DNA of 36,102 bases from CAMEGH01 sp964513905 (GTDB lineage Bacteria > Patescibacteriota > Saccharimonadia > Saccharimonadales > Saccharimonadaceae), in the NCBI GenBank assembly GCA_964513905.1, contig CAZENS010000008.1, positions 1 through 36,102 on the forward strand, written 5' to 3'. The notes beneath the pieces were generated by a model. That model was not told where the DNA came from and did no database searches. It worked only from the letters and a program-made list of their open reading frames with translations. Below, piece by piece: positions 8,570-16,702 of this stretch. Position numbers and translations under genes: made by a program. Every line of letters starts with the position of its first letter. The stretch's first letter is position 1.

Positions 8570-8580
8570 GCTACTTTTTT
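8555..8580 (+). terminator. Intrinsic terminator over two convergent stop codons
   Basis: AGTAGC / GCTACT (8555-8560, 8570-8575) with a 9-nt loop and TTTTTT. It contains the stop codon of the Nudix-like gene (8567-8569) and the stop of rel (8571-8573); the two stops are 1 nt apart. Confidence 0.7.
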
Positions 8581-10106
8581 CGCTTACGCACAGCTTTGTC
8601 GCGGATAATTGCCGCCGCATGTGTGAGCGTTTCTATTACTCCAAGTTGCTTGAGTTGGTGGCGTATTTTATTACGGGCGTGGCTCGTTTTTACAAGGTCG
8701 AGCCATTCTTTTTTGGGTTGCGTTGTTTTGCGGGTTACGATTTCAATCATGTCGCCATTTTGAATCGGCTTATTAAAGGGATGAATGTTGCCGTTTACCC
8801 TGCAAGCGTAGGCATGCTTACCAATATCGGTGTGTACAAGATACGCATAATCAAGTGGTAGTGCGCCTTCGGGGAGATTGTAAATATCGCCTTTTGGTGA
8901 ATATACAAAAATCCTATCATCAAAGAGGTCGACGTTAAGCTGCTCGCGACTAATTTCTTCATGGTTGGTTAGTTGTTGTGCAATTTCTTGCAAGCGATTA
9001 ATCCATTGTAGTTGTGGCGGCAACGTAGAAACGCCTCGCTTTGAGTATTCTTTGCTAGATTTTTGCTCGTGGTAATGAAAGCTGGCTGCCAGTCCGCGTT
9101 CGGCGTATTCGTGCATATCGTGGGTTCTAATTTGGAATTCAACAATATGCTTGTTTGGCGTGATAACAGTAGTATGCAAGCTTTGGTAGCCGTTTGGTTT
9201 AGGTACAGAAATGTAATCTTTAATACGGGCAATCATTGGCTGGTACATGCTATGTAATATGCCAAGAACTCGGTAGCAATCTTCCTTTTTATCAACAATA
9301 ATTCGCAGCGCCATTAGATCGTAAATGTCATCAATGTTACCATCAACCTTCTTTAACTTTTTAAATAAACTGTAGATACTTTTTACGCGGCCATTAATTT
9401 CAAAGTCTAGATTTTCGTCCTGTAACTTTTTTTCAACCTCAAGGCGTACGGCGCCGAGTTTTCGCGTACTCTTTCCGAGTCGTTTCTTCATCAGATTTTT
9501 TAAGCGATTAAACTCGTTCGGATCAAGGTAACTAAACGCTAGTTCTTCGATTTGCATTCGAACTTGCCCCATACCTAATCGATCAGCCATTGGCCCAAAC
9601 ACCTCAAGGCTTTCTTTGGCAATTTTCTTTTGTTTTTCGGGTCGCATGTACGAAAGCGTGCGAAGATTGTGGAGGCGATCGGCAAGCTTAATGATTACCA
9701 CGCGAACATCTTGCGAAACCGCTATAAGTAACTTAGAAAGGTTATCGGTTGTTTGCGGAAGGTATTCATCGAGATTTTGCATTCCAGCGCGAGCTTGCCC
9801 AACTTTTGTAACGCCGTCAACTAAAAACGCAACATCGTGGCCAAAAAGTGATTCAATTTCTTCAAGTGTGGCGTCGGTATCTTCGACCGTGTCATGAAGA
9901 ACGCCCGCCAAAACTGTATCGATATCCATTGCCCAATCGACAAGTATTGCTGCTACTGCCATCGGATGCGTAATATAGGGCTCTCCACTTTTTCGCTTTT
10001 GACCCTGATGCGCATGGGTCGCGAAGTCAATTGCAAGATCAAGCTCAAATATCTCATCTTCTGTATAGAGCTCTTTTGCGTAGTTGATAAGATCTTGGCG
10101 CTTCAT
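8571..10106 (-). CDS. rel: Bifunctional RelA/SpoT-type (p)ppGpp synthetase/hydrolase lacking the C-terminal ACT domain
   Basis: The 511-residue protein carries an HD hydrolase domain (about 25-180) with HAHQGQ, THP at 46-48 and HDTVEDTD (His71-Asp72, Glu75-Asp76) all intact. The synthetase domain (about 205-355) has GRVKSIYSLFKK, DLMALRIIV and RIKD at 294-297 followed by KPNGYQSLHT. RIKD matches the RxKD form of bifunctional enzymes rather than the ExDD form of synthetase-only RelA. A TGS domain occupies about 393-455 (DRIFVYSPKGDIYNLPEGA). The protein stops about 55 residues later, so the zinc-finger/helical and ACT (RRM) regions of typical 700-residue long RSH proteins are absent. TATAAT ends 6 nt before ATG 10106 with no Shine-Dalgarno, which suggests a leaderless mRNA. 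Confidence 0.93.
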   Translation of the reverse strand: MKRQDLINYAKELYTEDEIFELDLAIDFATHAHQGQKRKSGEPYITHPMAVAAILVDWAMDIDTVLAGVLHDTVEDTDATLEEIESLFGHDVAFLVDGVTKVGQARAGMQNLDEYLPQTTDNLSKLLIAVSQDVRVVIIKLADRLHNLRTLSYMRPEKQKKIAKESLEVFGPMADRLGMGQVRMQIEELAFSYLDPNEFNRLKNLMKKRLGKSTRKLGAVRLEVEKKLQDENLDFEINGRVKSIYSLFKKLKKVDGNIDDIYDLMALRIIVDKKEDCYRVLGILHSMYQPMIARIKDYISVPKPNGYQSLHTTVITPNKHIVEFQIRTHDMHEYAERGLAASFHYHEQKSSKEYSKRGVSTLPPQLQWINRLQEIAQQLTNHEEISREQLNVDLFDDRIFVYSPKGDIYNLPEGALPLDYAYLVHTDIGKHAYACRVNGNIHPFNKPIQNGDMIEIVTRKTTQPKKEWLDLVKTSHARNKIRHQLKQLGVIETLTHAAAIIRDKAVRKRKK

Positions 10107-10235
10107 AAGGTGATTATAGCACTTACTGGCAACGCTGGCCTATTTATAAAATAGAAAAGGAGAAGGTAATTTTGCACAGCACATAAAAAAGCGATATAAT
10201 AAAAGCAATATTGCTAATGCTAAAAGGGAGAACGC
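10107..10235. promoter_or_regulatory. Divergent promoters of rel (-) and gap (+)
   Basis: On minus, TATAAT (10118-10113) lies 6 nt from the rel ATG. On plus, TTGCAC (10172-10177), a 17-bp spacer and TATAAT (10195-10200) make the best sigma-70-type promoter in the window. The gap leader then holds the palindrome AGCAATATTGCT and a GGGAG site 5 nt before ATG 10236. Confidence 0.75.
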
Positions 10236-11249
10236 ATGAGTGTAACAAGGGTGGCGATAAATGGCTTTGGAAGGATTGGCCGTAGTGCATTTAAAATTGC
10301 ATTTGAGCGAAGCGATATAGAAATTGTAGCAATCAATGATCTAACAGATACAAAAACACTTGCGTATCTATTAAAGTACGACAGCAATTATGGAGTGTAT
10401 CAGCACAAGGTATCAAGCGAAGACGACGGCCTGCTGATTAACGGTAAAAAAGTACGTGTCTTGAGCGAGCGCGACCCGGCCTCGTTGCCATGGGGGGATA
10501 TGGGAGTTGATGTCGTGATTGAATCAACAGGCTTATTCACCAAAACAGAGGACGCGAGTAAGCATATTCAAGCTGGTGCGCGACGTGTTGTGATTAGCGG
10601 ACCAACTAAGTCTGAAGATACAGACACTGTAGTGATCGGCGTGAATGATGATGCGATTAACACCTCTACGCCAACAGTTAGCAACGCAAGCTGTACAACA
10701 AACAGCCTTGGCGCTGTAATGGCAATTTTAGATGCTGAGTTTGGTGTTGAGAAATCTATGCTAACAACCGTGCATAGCTACACGGCTAGTCAGGCCCTGC
10801 AAGATGCGCCTAAAAAGGATCCTCGCGAGGGAAGAAATGCTGCCGAAAATATCGTTCCTACAAGTACAGGTGCGGCAATTGCAGTAACAAAAGTTCTGCC
10901 GTCCTTGAAGGGCAAATTTGATGGTATTAGTATGCGTGTTCCTACCCCTGTTGTCTCTATTAGCGATGTAACCGCTCTACTTTCAAAAGATGTAACAGTA
11001 GAAGAATTAAATCAAGCGTTTAAAAAGGCTGCAGCTGAGCCATACTATCAGGGAATTTTAGACGTGAGCGAAGAGCCTTTGGTGAGCCGTGATTTTATTG
11101 GCAATAGCCACTCTGGAATTGTTGACCTCGCCTTGTCTCGGGTTGTAGGCGGAAATCTAGTAAAGGTTTGTGTCTGGTACGACAACGAGTGGGGCTATAG
11201 TAATCGGCTTGTTGAGCTAGTTGCCGACGTTGGTCGTAATCGCTCGTAG
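10236..11249 (+). CDS. gap: Glyceraldehyde-3-phosphate dehydrogenase (phosphorylating)
   Basis: A 337-residue class I GAPDH that oxidises glyceraldehyde-3-phosphate to 1,3-bisphosphoglycerate. The NAD-binding N-terminus reads INGFGRIGRSAFK, followed by VAINDLTD, where the Asp after the second strand favours NAD+ over NADP+. The catalytic Cys sits in SNASCTTNSL, with TVHSYTASQ following. RVPTPVVSISDV and VWYDNEWGYSNRL are conserved in the C-terminal half. It is monocistronic: strong promoter upstream and strong terminator downstream, as expected for a highly expressed glycolytic gene. Confidence 0.98.
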   Translation: MSVTRVAINGFGRIGRSAFKIAFERSDIEIVAINDLTDTKTLAYLLKYDSNYGVYQHKVSSEDDGLLINGKKVRVLSERDPASLPWGDMGVDVVIESTGLFTKTEDASKHIQAGARRVVISGPTKSEDTDTVVIGVNDDAINTSTPTVSNASCTTNSLGAVMAILDAEFGVEKSMLTTVHSYTASQALQDAPKKDPREGRNAAENIVPTSTGAAIAVTKVLPSLKGKFDGISMRVPTPVVSISDVTALLSKDVTVEELNQAFKKAAAEPYYQGILDVSEEPLVSRDFIGNSHSGIVDLALSRVVGGNLVKVCVWYDNEWGYSNRLVELVADVGRNRS

Positions 11250-11263
11250 TAAACAAACTAAAA

Positions 11264-11295
11264 AATCCGCCCCGTAATCTGGGGCGGATTTTTTT
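11264..11295 (+). terminator. Strong intrinsic terminator after gap
   Basis: A 10-bp GC-rich stem, AATCCGCCCC / GGGGCGGATT, with a 7-nt loop is followed by seven T. A-rich sequence precedes the stem, so it can also terminate the convergent gene. Confidence 0.92.
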
Positions 11296-11302
11296 GTTGC
11301 TA

Positions 11303-11692
11303 TTATTTTGATTCTTTATTGTAGGTGTTTTGGATAATTGCACCACCAATACTTCCAAGAAGAAATAGTAGGATAAAAGAGATGGGCGCCGAGAGTTTAT
11401 TGCCAAATTGTTCTTCTACAGCTTCACTATATTTCCACATCCACCAGATATTAACGATTGGAATGATGAGAATCCATGCAGTTGGAATATTAGAGCCGCG
11501 ACGGTTTAATTCAAGCTTAGTCGAAACCATCCAATACAGACTATAGATTCCAAATGTGATTATGGGGAGCAATAGTGCAACAGCTATGACATTTCGGTGT
11601 TTCATTGGGGCTTTGCTGGGCGGTGACGCAACAACTTGAGGCGCTGGCGTTGCAGCTTCCGGGGTTGCTAGTGGTGTTTCGTTTGGATTCAT
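11303..11692 (-). CDS. DUF4234-like small membrane protein
   Basis: 129 residues. The first 30 or so are rich in Pro, Ala and Thr and should be cytoplasmic and disordered. The rest has hydrophobic segments at about 35-55, 73-88 and 103-122. The segment ITFGIYSLYWMVSTKLELNR resembles the T-x-GIY-x-x-YW core of DUF4234 proteins, and WILIIPIVNIWWMWKYSE is typical of the second helix. Function is unknown. It is transcribed from TGA-TATACT (11729-11724 on minus) with an AAGGAA site 6 nt before the ATG at 11692, and converges on the gap terminator. Confidence 0.7.
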   Translation of the reverse strand: MNPNETPLATPEAATPAPQVVASPPSKAPMKHRNVIAVALLLPIITFGIYSLYWMVSTKLELNRRGSNIPTAWILIIPIVNIWWMWKYSEAVEEQFGNKLSAPISFILLFLLGSIGGAIIQNTYNKESK

Positions 11693-11771
11693 ACTATTTT
11701 CCTTATGATTATTTAACGCTTAAAGTATATCATACTCGGGGAAGGGGCGCTGAAATTGCGTGATCGTATTC

Positions 11772-11806
11772 TTGCATTACACCTTAAAGACGCTTATACT
11801 TATACT
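11772..11806 (+). promoter_or_regulatory. Leaderless promoter of the pentose phosphate operon
   Basis: TTGCAT (11772-11777), a 17-bp spacer and TATACT (11795-11800) are followed by 6 nt (tatact again) and ATG 11807. The promoter lies inside the longer frame that opens at 11756, ruling that earlier start out. Confidence 0.75.
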
Positions 11807-12262
11807 ATGAAGATTTTTCTTGGCGCCGATCATAATGGCTATAGACTAAAGGAGTCTGTTCACGCATATCTCGCAAAACGTGGATATGAAGTGCAAGACG
11901 TTGGAAATAAGGCTCCGCAACCAGATGATGATTTTCCGGAGTTTGCTCAAATGGCAGCATTGAAGGTGCTGGGGGAGGACGAAAAAGATGATCCTCGAGC
12001 TATACTACTCTGCGGAGGAGGCCAGGGCATGTGCATGGCCGCAAATCGTTTTCGTGGCATTCGAGCAAGTGTGATTTGGGATGAGCACGAGGCAAAAATG
12101 ACCCGAAATGATAACGATAGCAACATCCTGTGTTTGCCGGCTCGAATTCTTGAGGGCGATGACACTGAATGGAAAAAAATTGTTGATACGTGGCTGAAAA
12201 CGCCGTTTGCCAATGCACCGCGTTTTCGACGACGCAATGCACAGATTGATGAGGTAGCGTAG
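11807..12262 (+). CDS. rpiB: Ribose-5-phosphate isomerase B
   Basis: RpiB interconverts ribose-5-phosphate and ribulose-5-phosphate. The chosen start gives MKIFLGADHNGYRLKE, the exact family N-terminus, and 151 residues; the promoter overlaps the upstream in-frame region, so the longer version is unlikely. The catalytic-Cys loop reads LLCGGGQGMCMAANR (family form CGTGIGMSIAANK), and the ligand loop TRNDNDSNILCLP is conserved. It is the first gene of a tight operon with rpe and the two transketolase genes: the rpe ATG comes 1 nt after this stop. LacA/LacB-type galactose-6-phosphate isomerases share the fold, but the neighbours favour RpiB. Confidence 0.93.
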   Translation: MKIFLGADHNGYRLKESVHAYLAKRGYEVQDVGNKAPQPDDDFPEFAQMAALKVLGEDEKDDPRAILLCGGGQGMCMAANRFRGIRASVIWDEHEAKMTRNDNDSNILCLPARILEGDDTEWKKIVDTWLKTPFANAPRFRRRNAQIDEVA

Positions 12263-12263
12263 T

Positions 12264-12908
12264 ATGGCAGTAGTTATACCAGCGATTCTTGCTGAGAATG
12301 CGGAGCAATATAAGCAACAAGTAGAAAAAGTTCAGGACTTCACAAGACATATTCACGTTGATATAAGCGATGGCGAGTTTGCGCCAACTTTTACTGTCGG
12401 CACGCAAGAGCTTTGGTGGCCAGAGGGCTGGACTGCTGATATTCATGCTATGGTGCAACGACCAGAAGAGTACCTGGCGACGCTCATCCAGTTAAAGCCG
12501 AACATGGTTATTTTTCATGCAGAGGCTGATGGAAATCTTGCATCTGCTATGGCAATGCTGAAGCAGTATGGTATAAAAGCAGGGGTGGCACTACTGCGCC
12601 CAACGGTACCATCTGATGTTGCTGAGTTAATTAGGTTGGCTGATCACGTAATGATCTTTACTGGTGATTTGGGCAAATACGGAGGTACAGCAAGCCTAAT
12701 GCAACTCGAGAAAGTTCGGCTGGTAAAGCGTATTAATTCTACGGCAGAGATCGGCTGGGACGGTGGCGTGAATGTTGATAATGCGTATACGCTAACGCAA
12801 GGCGGTGTTACCGTACTAAATTCAGGTGGATTTATTCAGCAGGCAGATGATCCGGCAAAAGCGTACAACGAACTCGTGGTTGAAATAAGCAAACAGGGCG
12901 TTCTATAG
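12264..12908 (+). CDS. rpe: Divergent ribulose-phosphate 3-epimerase
   Basis: A 214-residue TIM barrel. The four metal ligands of Rpe are visible: His and Asp in HIHVDISDGEFAP, His in DIHAMVQRP and Asp in IGWDGGVN. The segment VIFHAEA also fits. The normally conserved MSVNPGFGGQ loop, which closes over the substrate, reads IFTGDLGKYGG here, so the enzyme is a divergent member and substrate preference could be shifted. The role expected from the operon is conversion of ribulose-5-phosphate to xylulose-5-phosphate between RpiB and transketolase. Translation is probably coupled to rpiB (1-nt spacing) and the next ATG follows its stop directly. Confidence 0.85.
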   Translation: MAVVIPAILAENAEQYKQQVEKVQDFTRHIHVDISDGEFAPTFTVGTQELWWPEGWTADIHAMVQRPEEYLATLIQLKPNMVIFHAEADGNLASAMAMLKQYGIKAGVALLRPTVPSDVAELIRLADHVMIFTGDLGKYGGTASLMQLEKVRLVKRINSTAEIGWDGGVNVDNAYTLTQGGVTVLNSGGFIQQADDPAKAYNELVVEISKQGVL

Positions 12909-13763
12909 ATGAAGCAGCTGAGCTTGGTGGAGCTTTCTGAAAAAGCAAATTCTATTCGGAAAAATATTATCTTAATGCTAGAGGCTGCTGGCAGTGGCCA
13001 TAGTGCAGGCCCTTTGGGGATGAGCGATTTATTTGCAGCGCTTTATTTTTCTATTTTAAAGTATGATGCAAGCAATCCAGAGTGGAACGAAAGAGATTAT
13101 TTAATACTAAGCAACGGCCATACAGTACCGGTACAATATACAGCTATGGCGGAGGCGGGTTATTTTCCAAAAGATGAATTAAAAACGTTACGCAAGCGCG
13201 GGAGTAGGCTACAGGGCCACCCCGAGCGTAGCGCGCTACCAGGCATAGAGACAACAAGCGGGCCACTTGGTTGTGGGCTAAGCCAGGCGGCGGGGATTGC
13301 CTATAGTCTGCAGTATTTCGATAAAGACATGCAACGCTTTATTTACGTGGTAATGGGCGACGGTGAGCTAAATGAGGGTAACATTTGGGAGGCGGCGATG
13401 TTTGCCGGCAAGTATAAACTAAGTCAGCTGGTAGCGTTTGTCGATCGAAATAATATCCAAATCGATGGACGAACAGAGGACGTTATGCCGTTAGAAGACC
13501 TGCGTGGAAAGTGGGAAAGTTTTGGCTGGCACGTGCAAGAGGTTGACGGTCATAACATCGAGAGTATTTTAAACGCTGCGAGTATGGCGCGTTCAATCAC
13601 CAACCGTCCGAGTGTTATTATTTTACATACAATTCCCGGCAAAGGAGTCGATTTTATGGAGTACGACTACAAGTGGCACGGAATGTCACCGAATCATCAG
13701 CAGGCAAAAATTGCGCTCAACAAGCTTCGGACGCTTGACGGGAAGATGGAGGTAGGTGAGTAA
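12909..13763 (+). CDS. Transketolase, N-terminal (TPP-binding) subunit
   Basis: 284 residues corresponding to the first third to half of a normal transketolase. TPP-domain motifs are AAGSGHSAGPLGMSD, LSNGHTVPVQY, LQGHPE, TSGPLGCGLSQAAGIAY and the diphosphate/Mg motif GDGELNEGNIWEA with DRNNIQIDG. Split transketolases, with N and C halves encoded by adjacent genes, are well known in archaea and many bacteria. Its stop overlaps the start of the C-terminal half by one base (TAATG), which supports a stoichiometric heteromer. Together they would transfer two-carbon units in the non-oxidative pentose phosphate pathway. Confidence 0.95.
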   Translation: MKQLSLVELSEKANSIRKNIILMLEAAGSGHSAGPLGMSDLFAALYFSILKYDASNPEWNERDYLILSNGHTVPVQYTAMAEAGYFPKDELKTLRKRGSRLQGHPERSALPGIETTSGPLGCGLSQAAGIAYSLQYFDKDMQRFIYVVMGDGELNEGNIWEAAMFAGKYKLSQLVAFVDRNNIQIDGRTEDVMPLEDLRGKWESFGWHVQEVDGHNIESILNAASMARSITNRPSVIILHTIPGKGVDFMEYDYKWHGMSPNHQQAKIALNKLRTLDGKMEVGE

Positions 13764-14758
13764 TGCGCTACGGTATTCAAGAGAAGTTTTGGCATGGAGA
13801 TTACGACACAGGCTCTATAAGGGGCGGATTCGGTAGAGGATTAGTAGAAGCCGGCAAGCGGAATAGCGAGATTGTTGCTCTTTGTGCTGACTTAACAGAT
13901 AGTATAAAAATGAGAGAGTTCGCTGATACGTTCCCTGATCGATTTGTGCAAGTTGGTGTTGCGGAGCAGAACCTTGTAACCGTAGCTAGTGGTATGGCGC
14001 GAGCTGGCAAGATCCCGTTTGCTGGTAGCTATGCAGCGTTTAGTCCTGGCAGAAACTGGGAGCAGATACGAACGACAATATGTCTAAACGATATGCCTGT
14101 TAAAATAATCGGGAGTCATACAGGAGTGAATGTCGGTCCAGATGGTGCAACCCACCAGATGCTTGAAGATATCGCTTTAATGCGATCGCTCCCCAATATG
14201 ATTGTTGTTGCGCCGGGCGATGCGCATGAGGCCGAAAAAGCAACGCTAGCGATTGCTACGAACAATTCGCCTAGCTATTTACGGCTACCTCGAGATGACT
14301 CGCCAATTTTTAGTGAACTACAGTCCCCGTTCGAAATAGGGGTTGCTTACGTTGTTCGAGAGGGTAGCGACGTGACATTGCTGGGAACAGGTACAATGAC
14401 GGCACAGCTATTATTGGCTGCGGTACAATTAGCAAATAAGGGTATTCAGTGCGAGGTGGTTCATGTTCCAACTATTAAGCCACTAGATAAAGACACGATT
14501 CTAGCGAGCGTAAGGCGAACTGGGCGTGTTATTACGGCTGAAGAGGGCCAGGTTGCCGCTGGTTTTGGCGGAGCTGTAGCAGAGTTGTTATCTGAAGAAC
14601 TTCCAACCCCGCTAAAGAGAATTGGCATACAGGATCGCTTTGGAGAGAGCGGTTCGGCGGCCGAGCTACTAGATTATTTTGGGCTCACTTCTGGAAAAAT
14701 TGCACCAGTTATTGCAAGTTTTGTGCAAAGAGTGTCAAAGTACCATCAGAACATGTAG
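13763..14758 (+). CDS. Transketolase, C-terminal (pyrimidine-binding) subunit
   Basis: 331 residues holding the pyrimidine and C-terminal domains. SIRGGFGRGLVEAG and VALCADLTDSIKM open the domain, and the activating Glu is in VGVAEQNLVTVASGMA. SYAAFSPGRNWEQIR, GVNVGPDGATHQMLEDIALMR and LRLPRDDSP follow. The C-terminal domain contains TLLGTGTMTAQLL and VITAEEGQ. It completes the enzyme begun by the preceding gene; neither half alone could bind thiamine diphosphate productively. A DXS-like role is less likely because of the operon with rpiB and rpe. No terminator is evident before the fba promoters. Confidence 0.95.
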   Translation: MRYGIQEKFWHGDYDTGSIRGGFGRGLVEAGKRNSEIVALCADLTDSIKMREFADTFPDRFVQVGVAEQNLVTVASGMARAGKIPFAGSYAAFSPGRNWEQIRTTICLNDMPVKIIGSHTGVNVGPDGATHQMLEDIALMRSLPNMIVVAPGDAHEAEKATLAIATNNSPSYLRLPRDDSPIFSELQSPFEIGVAYVVREGSDVTLLGTGTMTAQLLLAAVQLANKGIQCEVVHVPTIKPLDKDTILASVRRTGRVITAEEGQVAAGFGGAVAELLSEELPTPLKRIGIQDRFGESGSAAELLDYFGLTSGKIAPVIASFVQRVSKYHQNM

Positions 14759-14775
14759 GGTTGTTTGGCCAGAAC

Positions 14776-14821
14776 TGCTATAATAATCATAAGTTTTATA
14801 ATAACTAGTTAGGGGAGTTAC
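14776..14821 (+). promoter_or_regulatory. fba promoter region
   Basis: TGC-TATAAT (14776-14784) is an extended -10, and a second TATAAT lies at 14797-14802. AGGGGAG then sits 4 nt before ATG 14822. Confidence 0.65.
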
Positions 14822-15733
14822 ATGGGCTTAACAATTCGAGAGATTCGAGATAATACAACGCGTGCACGTCATTTATACCAGAGAGCAAGGGCTCAACATT
14901 TTGCTGTCGGTGCGTTTAACGTTGATAATCAAGAAACGTTAATCGCAATAGCCAGAGCTGCTAGAAAGCTAAACTCACCGGTGCTTGTTGAGGTTTCTGA
15001 CGGCGAAGTAAAAGCAATCGGCATCGATAATATCAGAGACATGGTTGACAACTATAAAGAGGAATACGGTATAGAGATGTACCTAAATCTTGATCATAGT
15101 CCAACCGTTGAGGCCTGTAAGCGTGCCATTGATATTGGCTTTGAATTTATTCATATTGATATTAGTCAAGCAAATCACAATGCGTCTGAAGAGGAAATCA
15201 TTGCAAAAACAAAAGAAGTTGTTGAGTATGCGAGCTTTACGGGTGCTTTAGTAGAGAGCGAGCCACATTATTTTGGTGGCAGTAGTAATGTTCATGATAC
15301 CGACATTGACTACGATGAGATTCGTAAAACGTTCAGCACTCCAGAAGGAGCAAGGGCTTTTGTTGAAGCAACAGGAATTGACACCTTCGCAGCTGCGATC
15401 GGAAATCTTCACGGAAAGTATCCAGTACCTAAGGAGCTTGATTTAGAGCTACTAGAAAAAATTAGCGGTGCGATTGATTGCGGTATTAGTCTGCATGGAG
15501 GCAGCGGAACGCCGCTTCATTATTTTGAGTCTGCGGCAAAGTTGGGCGTTACAAAAATCAATATCAACAGCGATATGCGATATGTGTTTCGAAAAACCCT
15601 TGAGCAGGTGTTGGCGGAAAACCCAAATGAGTATGCGGTTGTTAAGCTGATGCCGACTGTATACGAGGCTGTTCAGAAAGTTGTTGAAGAGAAGATACAA
15701 GCGTTCGGTAGCGCTGGAAAGGCGGTACTATAG
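14822..15733 (+). CDS. fba: Class II fructose-bisphosphate aldolase
   Basis: 303 residues, zinc-dependent class II family. The N-terminus has FAVGAFNVDNQETL. The catalytic Asp and first zinc His are in YLNLDHSPTVEACK. Further zinc ligands are Glu/His in the ESEPHYF region and His in AAIGNLHGKYP and SLHGGSGTP, and the phosphate-binding end is TKININSDMR. It cleaves fructose-1,6-bisphosphate to two triose phosphates, or makes it in reverse. Tagatose- and other ketose-bisphosphate aldolases share these motifs. The final TAG overlaps the GTG start of the PfkB kinase by one base, so the two are translationally coupled and may act on consecutive substrates. Confidence 0.95.
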   Translation: MGLTIREIRDNTTRARHLYQRARAQHFAVGAFNVDNQETLIAIARAARKLNSPVLVEVSDGEVKAIGIDNIRDMVDNYKEEYGIEMYLNLDHSPTVEACKRAIDIGFEFIHIDISQANHNASEEEIIAKTKEVVEYASFTGALVESEPHYFGGSSNVHDTDIDYDEIRKTFSTPEGARAFVEATGIDTFAAAIGNLHGKYPVPKELDLELLEKISGAIDCGISLHGGSGTPLHYFESAAKLGVTKININSDMRYVFRKTLEQVLAENPNEYAVVKLMPTVYEAVQKVVEEKIQAFGSAGKAVL

Positions 15734-16701
15734 TGAGCCAGCCAACGATCCTTTCAATTGGAGCGGCGATACAGGATGTGTTCCTCAGTAATAGTGAAGA
15801 GTTTGCACCAGTTTGTGCGAATCCGCACGACTGTTTTGTAAAGTTAGAACTTGGCTCTAAGGCTGATGTCAATAATATTAATTTTAGCACGGGCGGAGGG
15901 GCCACAAACGCAGCTGTAACATTTGCTAGGCAAGGGCTTCCTTCTATCTTTATGGGTGCAGTTGGGCGCGATCCAGCCGGCGACGCTGTGCTTGCAGATT
16001 TAGATAAAGAAGGCGTTGACACAAGCCGTGTTACTTATTCACAAAATTTAAAGACCGGATATTCGGTGCTGCTATTGGCTCCAAACGGCGAGCGAACAAT
16101 CCTAACATATCGGGGGGCAAGCACGCACTATAACCCTGATAACTTTAAGGTAGCCGAGGTTGGCGCAGACTGGCTATATGTATCAAGCATGGCAGGTAAT
16201 ATGGAGACGCTTGATAGAATTTTTCATCAGGCTAAGCAACTTGGTGCAAAGATTTGCTTTAACCCAGGTAAAGGTGAGCTGTCAAAATCGCAAAAGCTTA
16301 AAACGCTTCTTGAGGATGTTGAGATAATACTGCTCAATAAAGAAGAGGCCGCTATGCTTGTTACTGATGGCACGAGCGAAGAGATGGCTCGTCGTTTACT
16401 AAAATTCGTTCCGGTCGTTCTTATTAGTGATGGTACGAATGGCGTGTTTGCGACAGATGGAAAGACGGCAGTTGAGGCTGGGCTGTATGAAAACGTTGAT
16501 GCACTTGATAGGACTGGAGCGGGCGATGCATTCGGATCTGGTTTTTTGAGCCAGTGGGCGACCGGAAAGAGTTTGCGAGAATCAGTTATATTTGCGAGCG
16601 CCAATTCAACCTCCGTGGTAAAGAAGATTGGTGCAAAAACAGGCATATTGTATAAGGGGGCATCGCTACACGATATGCCAATTATCGAGAGGCCACTATA
16701 G
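15733..16701 (+). CDS. PfkB-family sugar kinase
   Basis: 322 residues with the ribokinase fold. The N-terminal glycine motif is STGGGATNAAVTFARQG, followed by GAVGRDPAGDAVLADL. The anion-hole/catalytic-base signature near the C-terminus is DRTGAGDAFGSGF. A central ILLNKEEAAML segment is typical of the family. GTG 15733 is taken as start because it overlaps the fba stop (TAGTG) and gives the normal family N-terminus. The exact substrate is not decided by these motifs: ribokinase, fructokinase and phosphofructokinase-B all fit. Coupling to fba makes a fructose-6-phosphate kinase an attractive reading, since no PfkA is seen here. Confidence 0.9.
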   Translation: MSQPTILSIGAAIQDVFLSNSEEFAPVCANPHDCFVKLELGSKADVNNINFSTGGGATNAAVTFARQGLPSIFMGAVGRDPAGDAVLADLDKEGVDTSRVTYSQNLKTGYSVLLLAPNGERTILTYRGASTHYNPDNFKVAEVGADWLYVSSMAGNMETLDRIFHQAKQLGAKICFNPGKGELSKSQKLKTLLEDVEIILLNKEEAAMLVTDGTSEEMARRLLKFVPVVLISDGTNGVFATDGKTAVEAGLYENVDALDRTGAGDAFGSGFLSQWATGKSLRESVIFASANSTSVVKKIGAKTGILYKGASLHDMPIIERPL

Positions 16702-16702
16702 T

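Noticed and set aside
11756..11806. N-terminal extension of RpiB
   Set aside because: The extension covers a TTGCAT-17-TATACT promoter, and the family N-terminus begins at ATG 11807.
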